Below, in pieces: positions 16,335-26,936 of a stretch of DNA of 27,426 nt. Position numbers and translations under genes: made by a program. The notes under the pieces were generated by a model. It saw only the letters and a list, made by a program, of their open reading frames with translations. It did no database searches and was not told where the DNA came from. Origin of the DNA: Chara braunii (Eukaryota > Streptophyta > Charophyceae > Charales > Characeae); contig BFEA01000125.1 in assembly GCA_003427395.1 (NCBI GenBank), forward strand, positions 2,844,045-2,871,470, read 5' to 3'. Numbering within the stretch: position 1 is the first letter of the stretch; every line of letters starts with the position of its first letter.

Positions 16335-17809
16335 TTCACTCAAGGTCAGTTGATCGACTCAGATTCATTTTCGTACCTGTGTGAACCCACACTTTGTTTG
16401 GCCCTGTTTATTTTGAATGTTCAAAAGAGAAGGTTGAGTAAAGCGTGTATGGTCATGCATGTGAAAAGTGGGATCTGACGGGAGTGTGGATTGCTGAATC
16501 TTCTAGACATGTGGTTGTTTTTGTATGTGCAGATACGTAGAAGGGTGTTTGCAAAGGAGATTGATCATGGCTATTTGAGGAAAGGAAAAATGATTATCTT
16601 CTTTACTTCCCACCTTCCTGCACGTCAAAAAGGTTTTCTTGTTTTGAAAAATGTTAATTATGCAGTGTCAGCACTGTAACAACGAATTCGATTGAAAGAA
16701 AGCAGATAAGGTCAAACAAACTTGGTCCGTTTCTCGAAGATTGACCCATTCTATCCCGAGCGACCTTATCTACCTATACCTATCCAAATGTTTCTCGTTC
16801 CGTCACCTCTATTTTTTTTTTTGTCTAAGTTACTCTGAAGTTACAAAAAAGAACGGAAACAGTTAAAACCTGCTTGCGGTGAACACATTCTCATCTTTCA
16901 AGGAAGCATGGGGGTTCGTTGTTTTAGGAGCCGACACTGTTATTGACCCAGAGTGGACNGTTCTACGGGGGNGTNTTTTGCCGATTCGGTGGAGACGGTC
17001 CGACTTNTGAGATCCGAGCGTTGTGCTCGGGCGAGGAGGAGGAGTACCCCAGACCACNTCCTAGAGGGAGAGNCATGCAACACTTCAAGCAATGCACCTG
17101 ATCAAGAATCATCCNCAAAGCAGTCTGTCATCNAAAANATTAGGAACGTGCGGAGACAAGTGTGTGCATGTCTAATCTTAGCTCGACGGTAGGTTGTAAT
17201 GAATGACTTTGGCAGCGCATCTCATCAAGTCAAAACTAAGGCAGTACGACTACCTTGTCGGCTGCATCAATATTATTGTCGATANCCAACTTCTTGTTAG
17301 CGGTTATTTGATTGTTTTTTCTGGTGTTCGANCTGAGATNGTCGGATCGTATTTGGATCNTGTATTATTGGATGTATCTAATGATGATTTGGATTCTACC
17401 TATCATTATTTCATATTGAAAATATTTTTCTATCGACCACGGTCGATTCNTTTTTATATATATATGGTCGTTTAACTTTTTTTTCACTGGTGTCTAAAGA
17501 GACTAGGATATTGTGGGTTTCAAACTTGGTTGAGACCATCCTAGTCGACCGNCGTATGCTTCATTTCTTAGGAGATCAACGCCCTAAAGGACGAACGACG
17601 TCCGAATTCAATTGGTGTTTTAGTCGCGAGTACCTATACTACAGCGAGCGAGCAAATGCCCTCGGCCGACCCACCTCTGCAATTGCATTTAAAAGCTTTC
17701 GCACGTGNGTCGGTAGCTCGGTAGGGATACACCCCTAAGGGTGGTGACAACCCCTTAGGGCAACAAACTTATGCCCCACGGGAACCTGTTCTGTCGTAGG
17801 GGACCGTGG
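16335..17809 (+). repeat. Module B, copy 1
   Basis: Direct repeat of 20850-22572. Shared blocks include CACCTGTGTGAACCCACACTT-like sequence (16375-16394), AGGTCAAAC, CCTTATCTACCTATACCT, GGAGACGG or GGTGACGG near 16990, and GGTAGCTCGGTAGGGATAC with a conserved hairpin CCCTAAGGG/CCCTTAGGG (17733-17741/17752-17760). Copy 1 carries most of the N bases in the window. It ends exactly where module C begins. Open frames in it are short and unsupported. Confidence 0.85.
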
Positions 17810-19415
17810 TGTTGGGGCAGAAACCCTGACAAGGGTATCTGCCTGGTGTTTTTAAATGTCGGACGATGTCCGACTTAGTAAATGGTTATTCGGGCTTCAT
17901 AACTCGATGAGATGGGTTATCTGCCATAAGTCTATTCGAACTTAACCTATGACTGAAAGACTAAGACTTATTAAACCTGAAACATGACGCCTGCGTTATA
18001 TGGAATNGTCAGTAAGGACCGGCAGCGAAACCGGTTTTCTTCCCATGTTTGGTAACGCCNCACGGACGTACGACCGTAAATATCATAATTTTATAACTAT
18101 TCTACCTAAAATAATGTTGTGCGGCTGTTAAGCCGCGCGATTCAGGGCTTAAATAGGTTAGGAAGAGGGACGCGCCAAGCGTGGGACCTCGGCGCGGGAG
18201 GAATATGAAGCCTTTTTCATTTTCTAGGTCCGCGGGGTTTGATTTCATACGAAGAACCAAGGAAACCGGCGTCGTGGCCTACCCGGTTGGATGACCGGCG
18301 AGCTGTGGTTGGGTGGCTATTCGACGGCAGGGTCTACAGGACCATTGGCAGGCAGGCAGAGCCTGCGAGGTCATAGGCAGGCGGGGCATGCAAAGCCCCG
18401 ACATGGGGGATAGCGACTGGGCCAGCTCTTCTGCTCCTATCACTGTCGTGATAGGAGCTAGCCCAGTACGTTACGGCATCAGATTGCTAGCCGACGGACA
18501 CTGAGATCAAATCTGAAATGTCGTGCCCTACTGGGCAGAGTTCCTTTTGGAGCTGATTCACTTTGTGGATGGCGCGGTCCATCTCGACCGTGCGATCGGT
18601 GGGATCGCACAGCCGAGACAAGCCTCGCCGAGATAGCATGGCCCTTGCACAAGGATGACACGCATAGATTGAGAAAAATCTAAGTTTTTATTTTTTGAGA
18701 AAAAAAAAAAAAAAAAAGTAGAAATAGCTTACCTACCCGCATCTAGACGCGTAAGCACCCAGATACGGGCAGTGTAGAGAACGCTCTTGCACAAGGTAAG
18801 TCGTGCCCTCCTTTTTTTTGTTTATTTTTGTTGTTTTGGTTGTTTTGCCACTTGGGCGAAACGACACGACGGGAGGTGGCCGTTGGGAACAAAAGAAGGG
18901 AATAAATAAAAAGCAAAAAAAAAAAAAAGACAAACTAACTAAACAGATGTGCCTGGTGGCGCATAGAGATGTAACAGGGTCTTGCAGTCCCTGAAGAGGA
19001 GGAAGTGTCTGTTTTTTGGGGCATCGAGTGGTTTCAGGTAAGTTTTTTTTCTTTTTTTTTTCCTTTTTCTCATTTTTTTAGATTTTGTCCTCTTAGGTTC
19101 ACGCTCGTTCGAGCAGTCGTTCGTTTTGACGAACCGACTGCTGGGCCGAGGGCCACTGGCAAAAAGGGTAGGATCGAGCGCCTGCATCTGGATGTGTTTT
19201 ATGCAGAGATGCCGAAACGCGGTGCAATCTTGATTTCCTACTAGTCCCTGCAGCTTTGTCCAGATTCAGGCATTCGATCTGATCCTCTTTGCTAGTGGGA
19301 CCATGCCCTTTGTGAGCGTTTGTTCGTTTTAACGAACGGGTTGCACCAACGACTGGGCCAGACTGTTCGTCGGACTTCCCCTTACTCATCTGGGGGCTGA
19401 ACCTTCAAAGTCGGC
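17810..19415 (+). repeat. Module C, copy 1 (possible 5' part of a long LTR)
   Basis: Direct repeat of 25347-26935, nearly collinear over 1.6 kb. It starts TGTTGGGGCAG and at once forms a 28-nt hairpin GGCAGA-A-ACCCT/AGGGT-A-TCTGCC (17816-17843) that the second copy preserves. Other perfect hairpins are GTCGGAC/GTCCGAC (17858-17874), GCTCCTATCAC/GTGATAGGAGC (18433-18458) and GTGCGATC/GATCGCAC (18590-18610). The TG start, its position at both ends of the gag-bearing interior and direct orientation suggest LTR identity. No protein-coding frame is supported. Confidence 0.85.
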
Positions 19416-20240
19416 TAAGAGTCGCGCACCTGTATCGGGCACCTATTTTAGCACAGATACGAGTGCAGGCAGGGGGTGACAACCCCTTGGAGCCTGACTC
19501 TGGTTGGGCTCAGCGAAGTGACTAGGGAAGCAACTTGTTTCGGGAAACGAGCTGCCCCTACACAAGGAAACGAAGGGGGGGAAATGAGTGGCAGCCACGT
19601 ACCTGGCCGCAGGGATAGTGTAGATACAGAAGCAGGAAAAAGAAGCGGAAGGGAAAAATGAAAAAAGGGGAAGGTCGCGAATTTGAATGCGACGCAGGTC
19701 CAGATACAATGCTAGAAGCATCTAGGCTCTGACTTGAAAGCAGACTGTTGAACTTCAACAGCCTGTTTTCAATGGCTTGTTACAACCATTTTGGACTGTG
19801 TTTGGCCGCGGGCGACGACCAGATGCGTTATTAGGGCCAGGAACTTGGTTCCCTTAGGGGAATGTCAAGATTTTCAACCCTTTATCTCCTTTTAGATCAA
19901 GGGCCAGACCCTATTCCGAGATTTGGCTGGTGGGCAGAGCTGCTGCTCCTTGCCCTCAGCTGGCTATAAAAGAGGCCAGCAGCCAGCCAGCCAGCATTCA
20001 TTCGTAGCCAATGTTGCTGGCATTTTACTTGAGTGAATGCTTGCTGTTTGGAGGAGGAGCTATTGGCTGGAGGTGGAGAGCGGAGGTCTGTAGGAAGGCT
20101 GAGGTTGGAGGCTACCATAGCCACCACCTCTCTGAAGAGAGAAAAGGCCGCTGGAGTGGTGCGGCCGCGCATAGTTGGAGGAGGCACTTGCTGCCATAGC
20201 CATGGGTGTTGGGCACGACAGGCATAATTAGGACAGTGAA
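19416..20240 (+). other. Module A2 leader, promoter-like region
   Basis: Non-coding leader before the 54-bp array. It contains a perfect palindrome CTGTTGAA/TTCAACAG (19745-19761), short hairpins such as GGAAC/GTTCC, and a TATA box at 19965. It corresponds by position to 14340-15076 in A1, with only local similarity around the TATA element. Frames on either strand look like by-products of GC-rich DNA. Confidence 0.45.
19965..19972 (+). promoter_or_regulatory. TATA box (TATAAAAG)
   Basis: TATAAAAG in the context GGCTATAAAAGAGGCCAGC. The equivalent place in module A1 reads CACTACAAAAGAGCCAGC (14750-14767), so the surroundings are conserved while A1 has lost the TATA core. It is consistent with the U3 promoter of an LTR. 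Confidence 0.55.
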
Positions 20241-20249
20241 GGGGAGATG

Positions 20250-20590
20250 TTGGACGACAACGCTGATTTCCTTGGCGGTACTGCGGAAGCGCTGCCAAAA
20301 TTTTGCGGCGACAGCGCTGGTTTCCTTGGCGGTACTGCGGAAGCGCTGCCAAAATTTTGTGGCGACAGTGTTGGTTTCCTTGGCGGTACTAGGGAAGCGC
20401 TGCCAAAATTTTGCGGCGACAGCGCTTGTTTGCTTGGCGGTACTGCGGAAGCGCTGCCGAAATTTTGCGGCAAGAGCACTGGATTGACGGCGGCAGTGGG
20501 GAAGTGGTGCCCAATTTTTGCGGCAACAACACTCGTTTTTTTGACAGTGGTGCGGAAGCGCTGCCGGATTTTCACAGCGGTGGCAGCAGT
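20250..20590. repeat. Module A2 minisatellite, 54-bp unit
   Basis: About 4.5 clear copies of a 54-bp unit (core CTTGGCGGTACTGCGGAAGC then GCTGCCAAAATTTTG), with decayed copies to about 20590. The core GGCGGTACTGCGGAAGCGCTG is related to the 37-bp unit of A1/A3, so the arrays share ancestry but differ in period. Because 54 is divisible by three, frames stay open and read as an 18-residue repeat (FLGGTAEALPKFCGD). I regard this as incidental. Confidence 0.9.
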
Positions 20591-20849
20591 ATTTTTGCAC
20601 TGACTTTATAAAGTGGTGGTGCGCTTGGAAGTGGTGAACGTGGCGCTGCAGTGACGCGGTGACATTTAAGGAGTGTGACGAAAGCATAGAGTCCCTGCCA
20701 AGTTGTTGAGGTGATTGTGCGTTGGGAGGGTGTTGTGGCAAACAATAGTTTTAGGGAGTGGTGTGAATCATTTTGATGACGACTTGTTGCGACGACCTTC
20801 TCGTCAAGGGCATGATTCTATACGGTCTTCTTGAGTGGATCATTTTTAC

Positions 20850-22572
20850 AACTTCACTCAAGGTCGGCCAGTCAGTTGATTGACTCAGATTCCCCTTCAC
20901 ACCTGTGTGAACCCACACTTTGCTTGACCCTGTTTGTTTTGAACGTTCAAAAAAAAAGGTAGAGGAAAGAGTGTGTGAGTCATGCATGTGAAATGTGAGG
21001 TCTGACTTGGGTATGGGGTTGTATTGGTTTTCTTTGATTTTGTTGTTTGACGCGGTGTGCAGGTAGGTAGAAGGATGCTTGCAAAGGAGATTGATTATGC
21101 CTGTAGGAGAAAAGAGAAAAGGATTGTCTTTTCTTTACTTCTCACCCGCCTGCATGCCAAAAATAATTTGATGTTTTGAAAAACTTTAATTTTGTGTGCA
21201 CCACAAAACGAATTCAGTTGAAATAAAGCAGATAAGGTCAAACGGATTTAGCTTTCTCCTCATGACTGACTTTTTTTATCCTGAATGACCTTATCTACCT
21301 ATACCTGTCCAGATGATTCTCGTTGTCTCTCTTCTTCTGTTTTTTTTGAAGTTACCTAAAACTTATTAATAATGAGAATAAAGAAACCTACTCATGACGA
21401 ATACAGTCTTTCTCTCTAGGAAGTATTCGCGGCGGGGGTTCGTATGCTATCGGAGCCGGCCCTGTTATCGACTTGGAGTGCACCCGATTCGTCGGGGGTG
21501 GTACTCTGTCGACTCGGTGGTGACGGCCCAACCTCTGAGATCCGAATCTTCGGGCTCGGGCGAGGGGAAGGAGTATCCACGGATCACTTTCTAGAGGCTT
21601 AGAGAAATGTGAGTCAACCGTCGACGAGTCCTGGATGACGTGAGGGGTTAATTTATATTTTTGTTGGTGGTTACCTTAGGTTTTACCGCTAAAATAAAAA
21701 GTTGGAGACATAAGAAGCTCCAGTTCGCAAGAAGAAGTGGGACATGAATGTGATGGTTCTCTTTGCGTAGTGATATCGACTGCGGTTTTGTTTTGAATGA
21801 CCTAATGATGTAGATGGACACTTCATCATTCGTGAAATAGAAAGAGTAATTATTGCCCAGGTTGACAAAGCGACCAACAAAATTTTGATTCGCTAGATAA
21901 TACTTTCCTCTAAGCAAGCTGCATATAGTATTGAGGTGTGGTTGAACCGAGAGTTCAAACTTCGACCGGAAACTAGATCACTTGTTGATCTGCATGGTAG
22001 CAGTGGGATTTACTTGCATAAGTCATGGTTTAATAGGTGTCGACAGACCTAACCGTAAGTTAAAGGTTAGACTGTTCTTCCTAATCTTTCATCAATATCG
22101 AGCCTCCGCCTTGGAAGCGGTGGAATAATAGTATCTTTAGTCATATAGGCCGGAAATAATGACTTTGGGAGATCATCTCATCAAGTTAAAATCCAATCTT
22201 GTATGATTGGATATAAAGTATATTGATTTTATTTATTTATTTAATGATTCGATAATTATAAAGAGACTAGGATTATATTGTGGGTTTGACGTTTGGTCGA
22301 TACTGTCCTAGTCGACCGACATTCGTTCGTACCTAGGAGATCAGCGCCCTGGGGGACGGACAACGTTCGGTTCTACTTGGCGTTAATCAAGCGTACTTAT
22401 ACTCCTGCGAGCGAGCAAACGCCCTTGGCTGACCTACCTCTGCAATTGCATGTAAAAACTTTCGCATGTGGGCCAGTAGCTCGGTAGGGATACGCCCCTG
22501 AGGGTGGTGACAGCCCCTTAGGGAAGGTAAGATGTGCCCTGCGAAAACCTATCCTGTCGTAGGGAACCGTGG
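20850..22572 (+). repeat. Module B, copy 2
   Basis: Second copy of 16335-17809. It is interrupted or extended by about 450 bp near 21620-22080 that copy 1 lacks. The terminal hairpin is kept as CCCTGAGGG/CCCTTAGGG with a G-T wobble. Similarity to copy 1 ends in GTCGTAGGGAACCGTGG, the point where copy 1 passes into module C. Here it passes instead into ATGTACAGCTGGCGAACTCG, the start of the interior. Confidence 0.85.
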
Positions 22573-23040
22573 GATGTACAGCTGGCGAACTCGGCTAGAG
22601 CGGCGAAGAGGCAATGCAACCTCGTCCATTTCGGTGGTTCGCGAGAATATTTATGCATCATCCTAAGTTGTCTCTGGTTTTGTTTTATTTTGACTCTTGC
22701 GTGACATAGTCGGGAGGGATCCCTCGCTTTGCAAAAGGCGGGGGCCGATGCGCTCGACAGGTGGCGTCGTTGTCAGGGACAGCGGCCACTTACCATTGTC
22801 TCTAGCGGAACGACACTCGAGTAATATTGTTGAATGATATTATGACGTAGACTGAATGTTGATTGTAACTTGGAAGGATCTAACCACTCATTATTTTGTT
22901 TGATGAAGTGAGCGGTACTAAGGAAATTTTTCCATCCGGTCAAAATTGATCTCGTTAGCATTGAAATGATAAGATTGAAGGTCAAATGATTATTTCCCCT
23001 ATTTATTAATAAAGTATGTTGCCTCTTGCAGGACTTCATA
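22573..23040 (+). other. Retroelement leader before gag
   Basis: Possible primer-binding site TGGCGAACTCGG (22581-22592) just inside the end of module B. No further features are supported. An 88-residue minus-strand frame (22773-23039) has no recognisable motif. Confidence 0.35.
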
Positions 23041-23730
23041 ATGACGAAAGGAACATTTTCATATATGAGTCATCTCTTTGAAGGCGGCGAGGTCATCGAG
23101 TTCTTACAGACGTTTCAGACTTTGGCAATGTGGATGAATTAGGAAGAGCATTATAAGTTTTTTTTTGTCTTAAATTTTATCGCCGAAAGATTGAAGTCTG
23201 ATATTGAGCTTCTTTCGCGAGCGTCTGAGATTTGGGTTGAATTGGAGAGACTGATGCTAGCCTAGTTCATGGAATCCCCCGAAGATAGGATGTTGAGACG
23301 TAAAAAGAAGTTAGATAACGAGTCTGACCTGTTGAAGTGACCTCGTAAGCTTACTAAAGTTGGGAGGGTTACATAAAATTTGATCCAAGGAGGTCAGAGA
23401 ACTTGTAGGAAAGCGAAGCAAGCTATAAGTCGGCACGAGTCGTAGGGAAACATTCGCACTGCTTCAGAGAAAAATATGAACCAGGGTGAGTGTTTGAATC
23501 AGGGAGTCAAGGCAAGGCAAACTTTTAGGATTCGCAAGCTTTGGAAATGCATATACTGTGGCTTTTGTGATCATAAAGTAAGATTTTGCGGACGCCTTAA
23601 TTATGATATTAGAGAGAGAATAGTAAGCAGACGAGAAGGTGGAGTCTGCAAGGATTGGAATCATGTGTCCGTCTTCCCTATTCAAAAGGAAGACAAATTT
23701 ATTAGGGACGTCGTTTTTTACCTCATGTGA
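23041..23730 (+). pseudogene. Broken gag with CCHC zinc knuckle
   Basis: One frame of 230 codons begins MTKGTFSYMSHLFEGGEV and reads through FVLNFIAERLK and WVELERLMLA-stop-FMESPEDRM to CIYCGFCDHKVRFC. The last block is an exact C-x2-C-x4-H-x4-C zinc knuckle, the nucleic-acid-binding part of retroelement Gag. The preceding W..L...L...F..SPEDR pattern resembles the Gag capsid domain of Gypsy-type elements. Internal stops are TAG, TAG, TGA, TAA and TAG before a TGA at 23728, with no frameshift. TAG after RLMLA and TAA after GRVT fit Gln. Downstream, where protease and reverse transcriptase should lie, I find nothing. Confidence 0.7.
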
Positions 23731-24840
23731 GGGGAATTAAATAACTAGAATAAAACCCGTATTTCATCTTCATCCTTCGGTTAGTCGTCATTACTACTTG
23801 AGTCCGGGGTACTTAATATTCAGATACCTCAGTTTTCTTGGATTTTGGTATAAAAGCTTCTGGGTTTTAGTATTGGGAGGAAGCAGAATATGGGGAGGTT
23901 GACTTTAATTTAATATATTTTTGTATATTGATTGGATTAATATTACTGTTGATTTAAATTATGTGAATATTATAAAGTGAACATCGAGGAAGCTCTAACG
24001 TGACATCAAGTATGAATTGACTAGAGTTTAGTTACTCAGATGAACCCGTGTCATTAATAATTGGCAATTCCTGTGAGATGAATGAACCTTTATTACGATA
24101 AAGGAAAAATTGAATCGGGCTATTATGAAATTCCATGTGAAAGCATTTGTTGTGAGTTATTGTATCGTTAATTGTACTTTTTATGATTTAAATGTAATGG
24201 TTATTTGTTCGTTGTCATGTTACGATATCTTTCTGATGTAATTGTGAGCTCTGTAGGTTGTAGTGAGGCTCACGCAGGAGCTGTGCTCCTGGTCCATAGC
24301 GAAATGCTGTCTTCCGAATCCTATGTGGTTTAAGGAAGGAAGTCTAAACTATCATTGAAAGGGAGGAAGGTGTTGTAGCCTTATTAAGACACTGCTTATA
24401 GAGGGGGCGATTACTACAGGGTACTAGAGAAGGAGTGGTTACCTAATCTTGTATCAAGTGGGATCACTTCACGTCTATGGTCAAGACCTAACCAACCTGG
24501 GTTGTGTGAGGTGAAGATGTTTAACTTTATAGGGAGTGGAATGATGAGGTCACGACACTGGAATCGGAGGGAATGTGGTGAGGCTGAAATCTAAAGCGGG
24601 GCTTGATGTCGAGATATTATCCTCATACGGATTACACCACTCCTCGACGCATATCACAAAAGTTCAGAAACATTGGACATGATAGCTATGTGAGTTTTTT
24701 TCTCTCTGAAGTTGTCATAGGAACAAAACTTGGGCGAGAACTTTTGAATGAATGGTTGTTCTCTGAATGGTTCATTCAGACTTGTCTGAACAACATGCGA
24801 CAGGTTGATCTATTGTGATATCAATTTCAAGGTTGTCGAT
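23731..24840. other. Retroelement interior without recognisable genes
   Basis: No protease, reverse transcriptase, RNase H or integrase motif is visible on either strand. A 71-residue plus-strand frame (24603-24818) has mixed composition but no recognised motif. It contains a local inverted pair GAATGAATGG/CTCTGAATGGTTCATTC (24749-24780). Confidence 0.5.
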
Positions 24841-25200
24841 TTTAGGCTTACCAGGGGCGGAATCTGGTAACTAATCAGAGAGACAAAATTGTTGGCCGCC
24901 TGTGGGATGATGCTGGGACCATTATGAGAAAAATCCTCTATATTTTAGGCTTCCAGGGGCTGAATCTGGATCCAAGTTTTAATTTTTAGGCTTGTCAGGG
25001 GCTGAATCTGGTACTATTCCAATTGATAAGTAGAAAACTGTTAAGTTTAGGCTTTTGGAGGCTGGATCCTATTTTTTTGTGTTTATATTTATGCTTCTGG
25101 AGGCTATATCCTGTTTTGTGGTATTTATGTTACTATTGCTGGAGTCAAATCCAGTTTTGTTGTGTTTATGTTTAGGCTTCTTGAGGCTGAATCCAAGTTG
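24841..25200 (+). repeat. Degenerate tandem repeat TTAGGCTT..AGGGGCTGAATCTGG
   Basis: About seven copies of a block close to TTAGGCTTCCAGGGGCTG then AATCTGGATCC, at about 24841, 24946, 24987, 25047, 25092, 25135 and 25171. Spacing is 36-105 bp. The array lies just inside the right-hand module C, where the 3' untranslated part of the element would be. Confidence 0.75.
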
Positions 25201-25346
25201 TTGGTGAAAGTTCCGGCTTGTTCCGAACAAATGTCTTGGATTGTTGTGTATTGTAATTGTTGTTTTCACATGGAACTTTCATAAGAATCCTTACCTTTCA
25301 TTTTTGATGGTGAACGACAGGGTCGTCGTTCAATGGGCCCCGGGAA

Positions 25347-26935
25347 TGTTGTCGGGGCAGAAACCCTGACAAGGGTATCTGCCCGGTGTTTTTGAATATC
25401 GAACGATGTCCGACTTAGTAAATGGTTATTAGGGCTTCATAACTCGATGAGATGGGTTATCTTCCATAAGTCCATTCGAACTTGACCTATGACTGAAAGA
25501 CTAAGACTTATTAAACCTGAGACATGACGCCTGCGACATATGAAATCGTCAATAAGAACCGGCAGCGTGACCGGTTTTCTTCCCATATTTGGTAACGCCG
25601 CACGGACGTACGGCCGTAAAATATGATAATTTTATAACTATTCTACCTAAAATAACAGCCTCGCGATTCCGGGCTTAGATAGGTTAGGAAGAGGGATGCG
25701 TCAGGCGTCGGACCTCGACGCGGGAGGAATATGAAGCTTTTTTTATTTTCTGGGCCCGCGCGGTTTGATTTCATACCAAGGGCCAAGAAAACCGGCGCCG
25801 TGGCCTACCCGGTTGGGTGACCGACGAGCTGTGGTTGGGTGACTATTCGACGGTAGGGTCTACAGGACCATTGGCAGGCAGGCAGGGCCTGCGAGGCCAT
25901 AGGCAAGCGGGGCCTCCAAAGCCTCGACATGGGGGATAGCGACTGCGCCAACTCTTCTACTCCTATCACTGTCGTGATAGAAGCTAGCCCAGTAGGTTAC
26001 AACACCAGACAGCTACCCGACGGACACTGGGATCAAATATGAAATGCCGTGCCCTACTGGGCAGAGTTCCTTTTGGAGCTGATTCACTTTGTGGATGGTG
26101 CGGTCTATCTCGACCGTGCGATCGCTGAGATCGCACGACCGAGACAGGTCGCGTCGAGATAACATGGACCTTGCACAAGGATGACACGCATAGATTGAGA
26201 AAAATCTAAGGTTTTTTTTTTGAAAAGAAAAAAAAAAAAAAAAAAAAGGGAGAAATAGCTTACCTGCCCGCATCTGGACTCGTAAGCACCCAGATACGGG
26301 CACTGTAGAGAATGCTGCACCACAAGGTAAGTCGTGCCCTCCCTCTTTTTTGTTTTTTTCTGTTGTTTTGGTTGTCTTGCCACTTGGGCGAAACGACACG
26401 ACGGGAGGTGGTCGTTGGGAAAAAAAAAAGAGAATAATAATTAAAAAAAAAAAAAAAAAAAAACCCTAACTAAACAGATGCGCCAGGTGGCGCATAGAGA
26501 TGTGACAGGGACTTGCAATCCCTGAAGAGGAGGAAGTGCCCGTTTTTTTTGGCATCAGGTCGTTTCAGGTCAGTTTCTTTTATTTTTCGTGTTTTTTTAC
26601 ATTTTGTCTTCTTAGGTTCGTGCTCGTTCGAGCAGTCGTTCGTTTTGACGAACCGGCCGCTGGGCCGAGGGCCACTGGCAAAAAGGATAGAATCGAGCGC
26701 CTGAATCTAGATGTGTTTTATGCAGAGATGTGGAAACGCAGTCCAATCTCAATTTCCTACTAGTCCCTGCAACCTCGTTCAGATTCAGGCATTCGATTTG
26801 ATCCTCTTTGCTAGTGGGACCATGCCCCATGTGAGCGCCCGTTCGTTTTAACGAACGGGTTGCACCAACCACTGGACTAGACTGTTCGCCGGACTTCGAC
26901 CGACTCATGAGGGGGCTGAACCTTGAAAGTCGGCT
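25347..26935 (+). repeat. Module C, copy 2 (possible 5' part of right LTR)
   Basis: Direct repeat of 17810-19415, starting TGTTGTCGGGGCAG. The opening hairpin (25356-25383) is unchanged. GCTCCTATCAC/GTGATAGGAGC is weakened to one mismatch, and GTGCGATC/GATCGCAC is kept. It lacks the N bases of copy 1. At 26936 it passes into A1-type sequence, whereas copy 1 passes into A2. Confidence 0.85.
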
Positions 26936-26936
26936 T

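Noticed and set aside
25069-25269. 66-codon minus-strand frame
   Set aside because: Lies over the degenerate tandem repeat and reads as a low-complexity Asn/Lys/Ser repeat.
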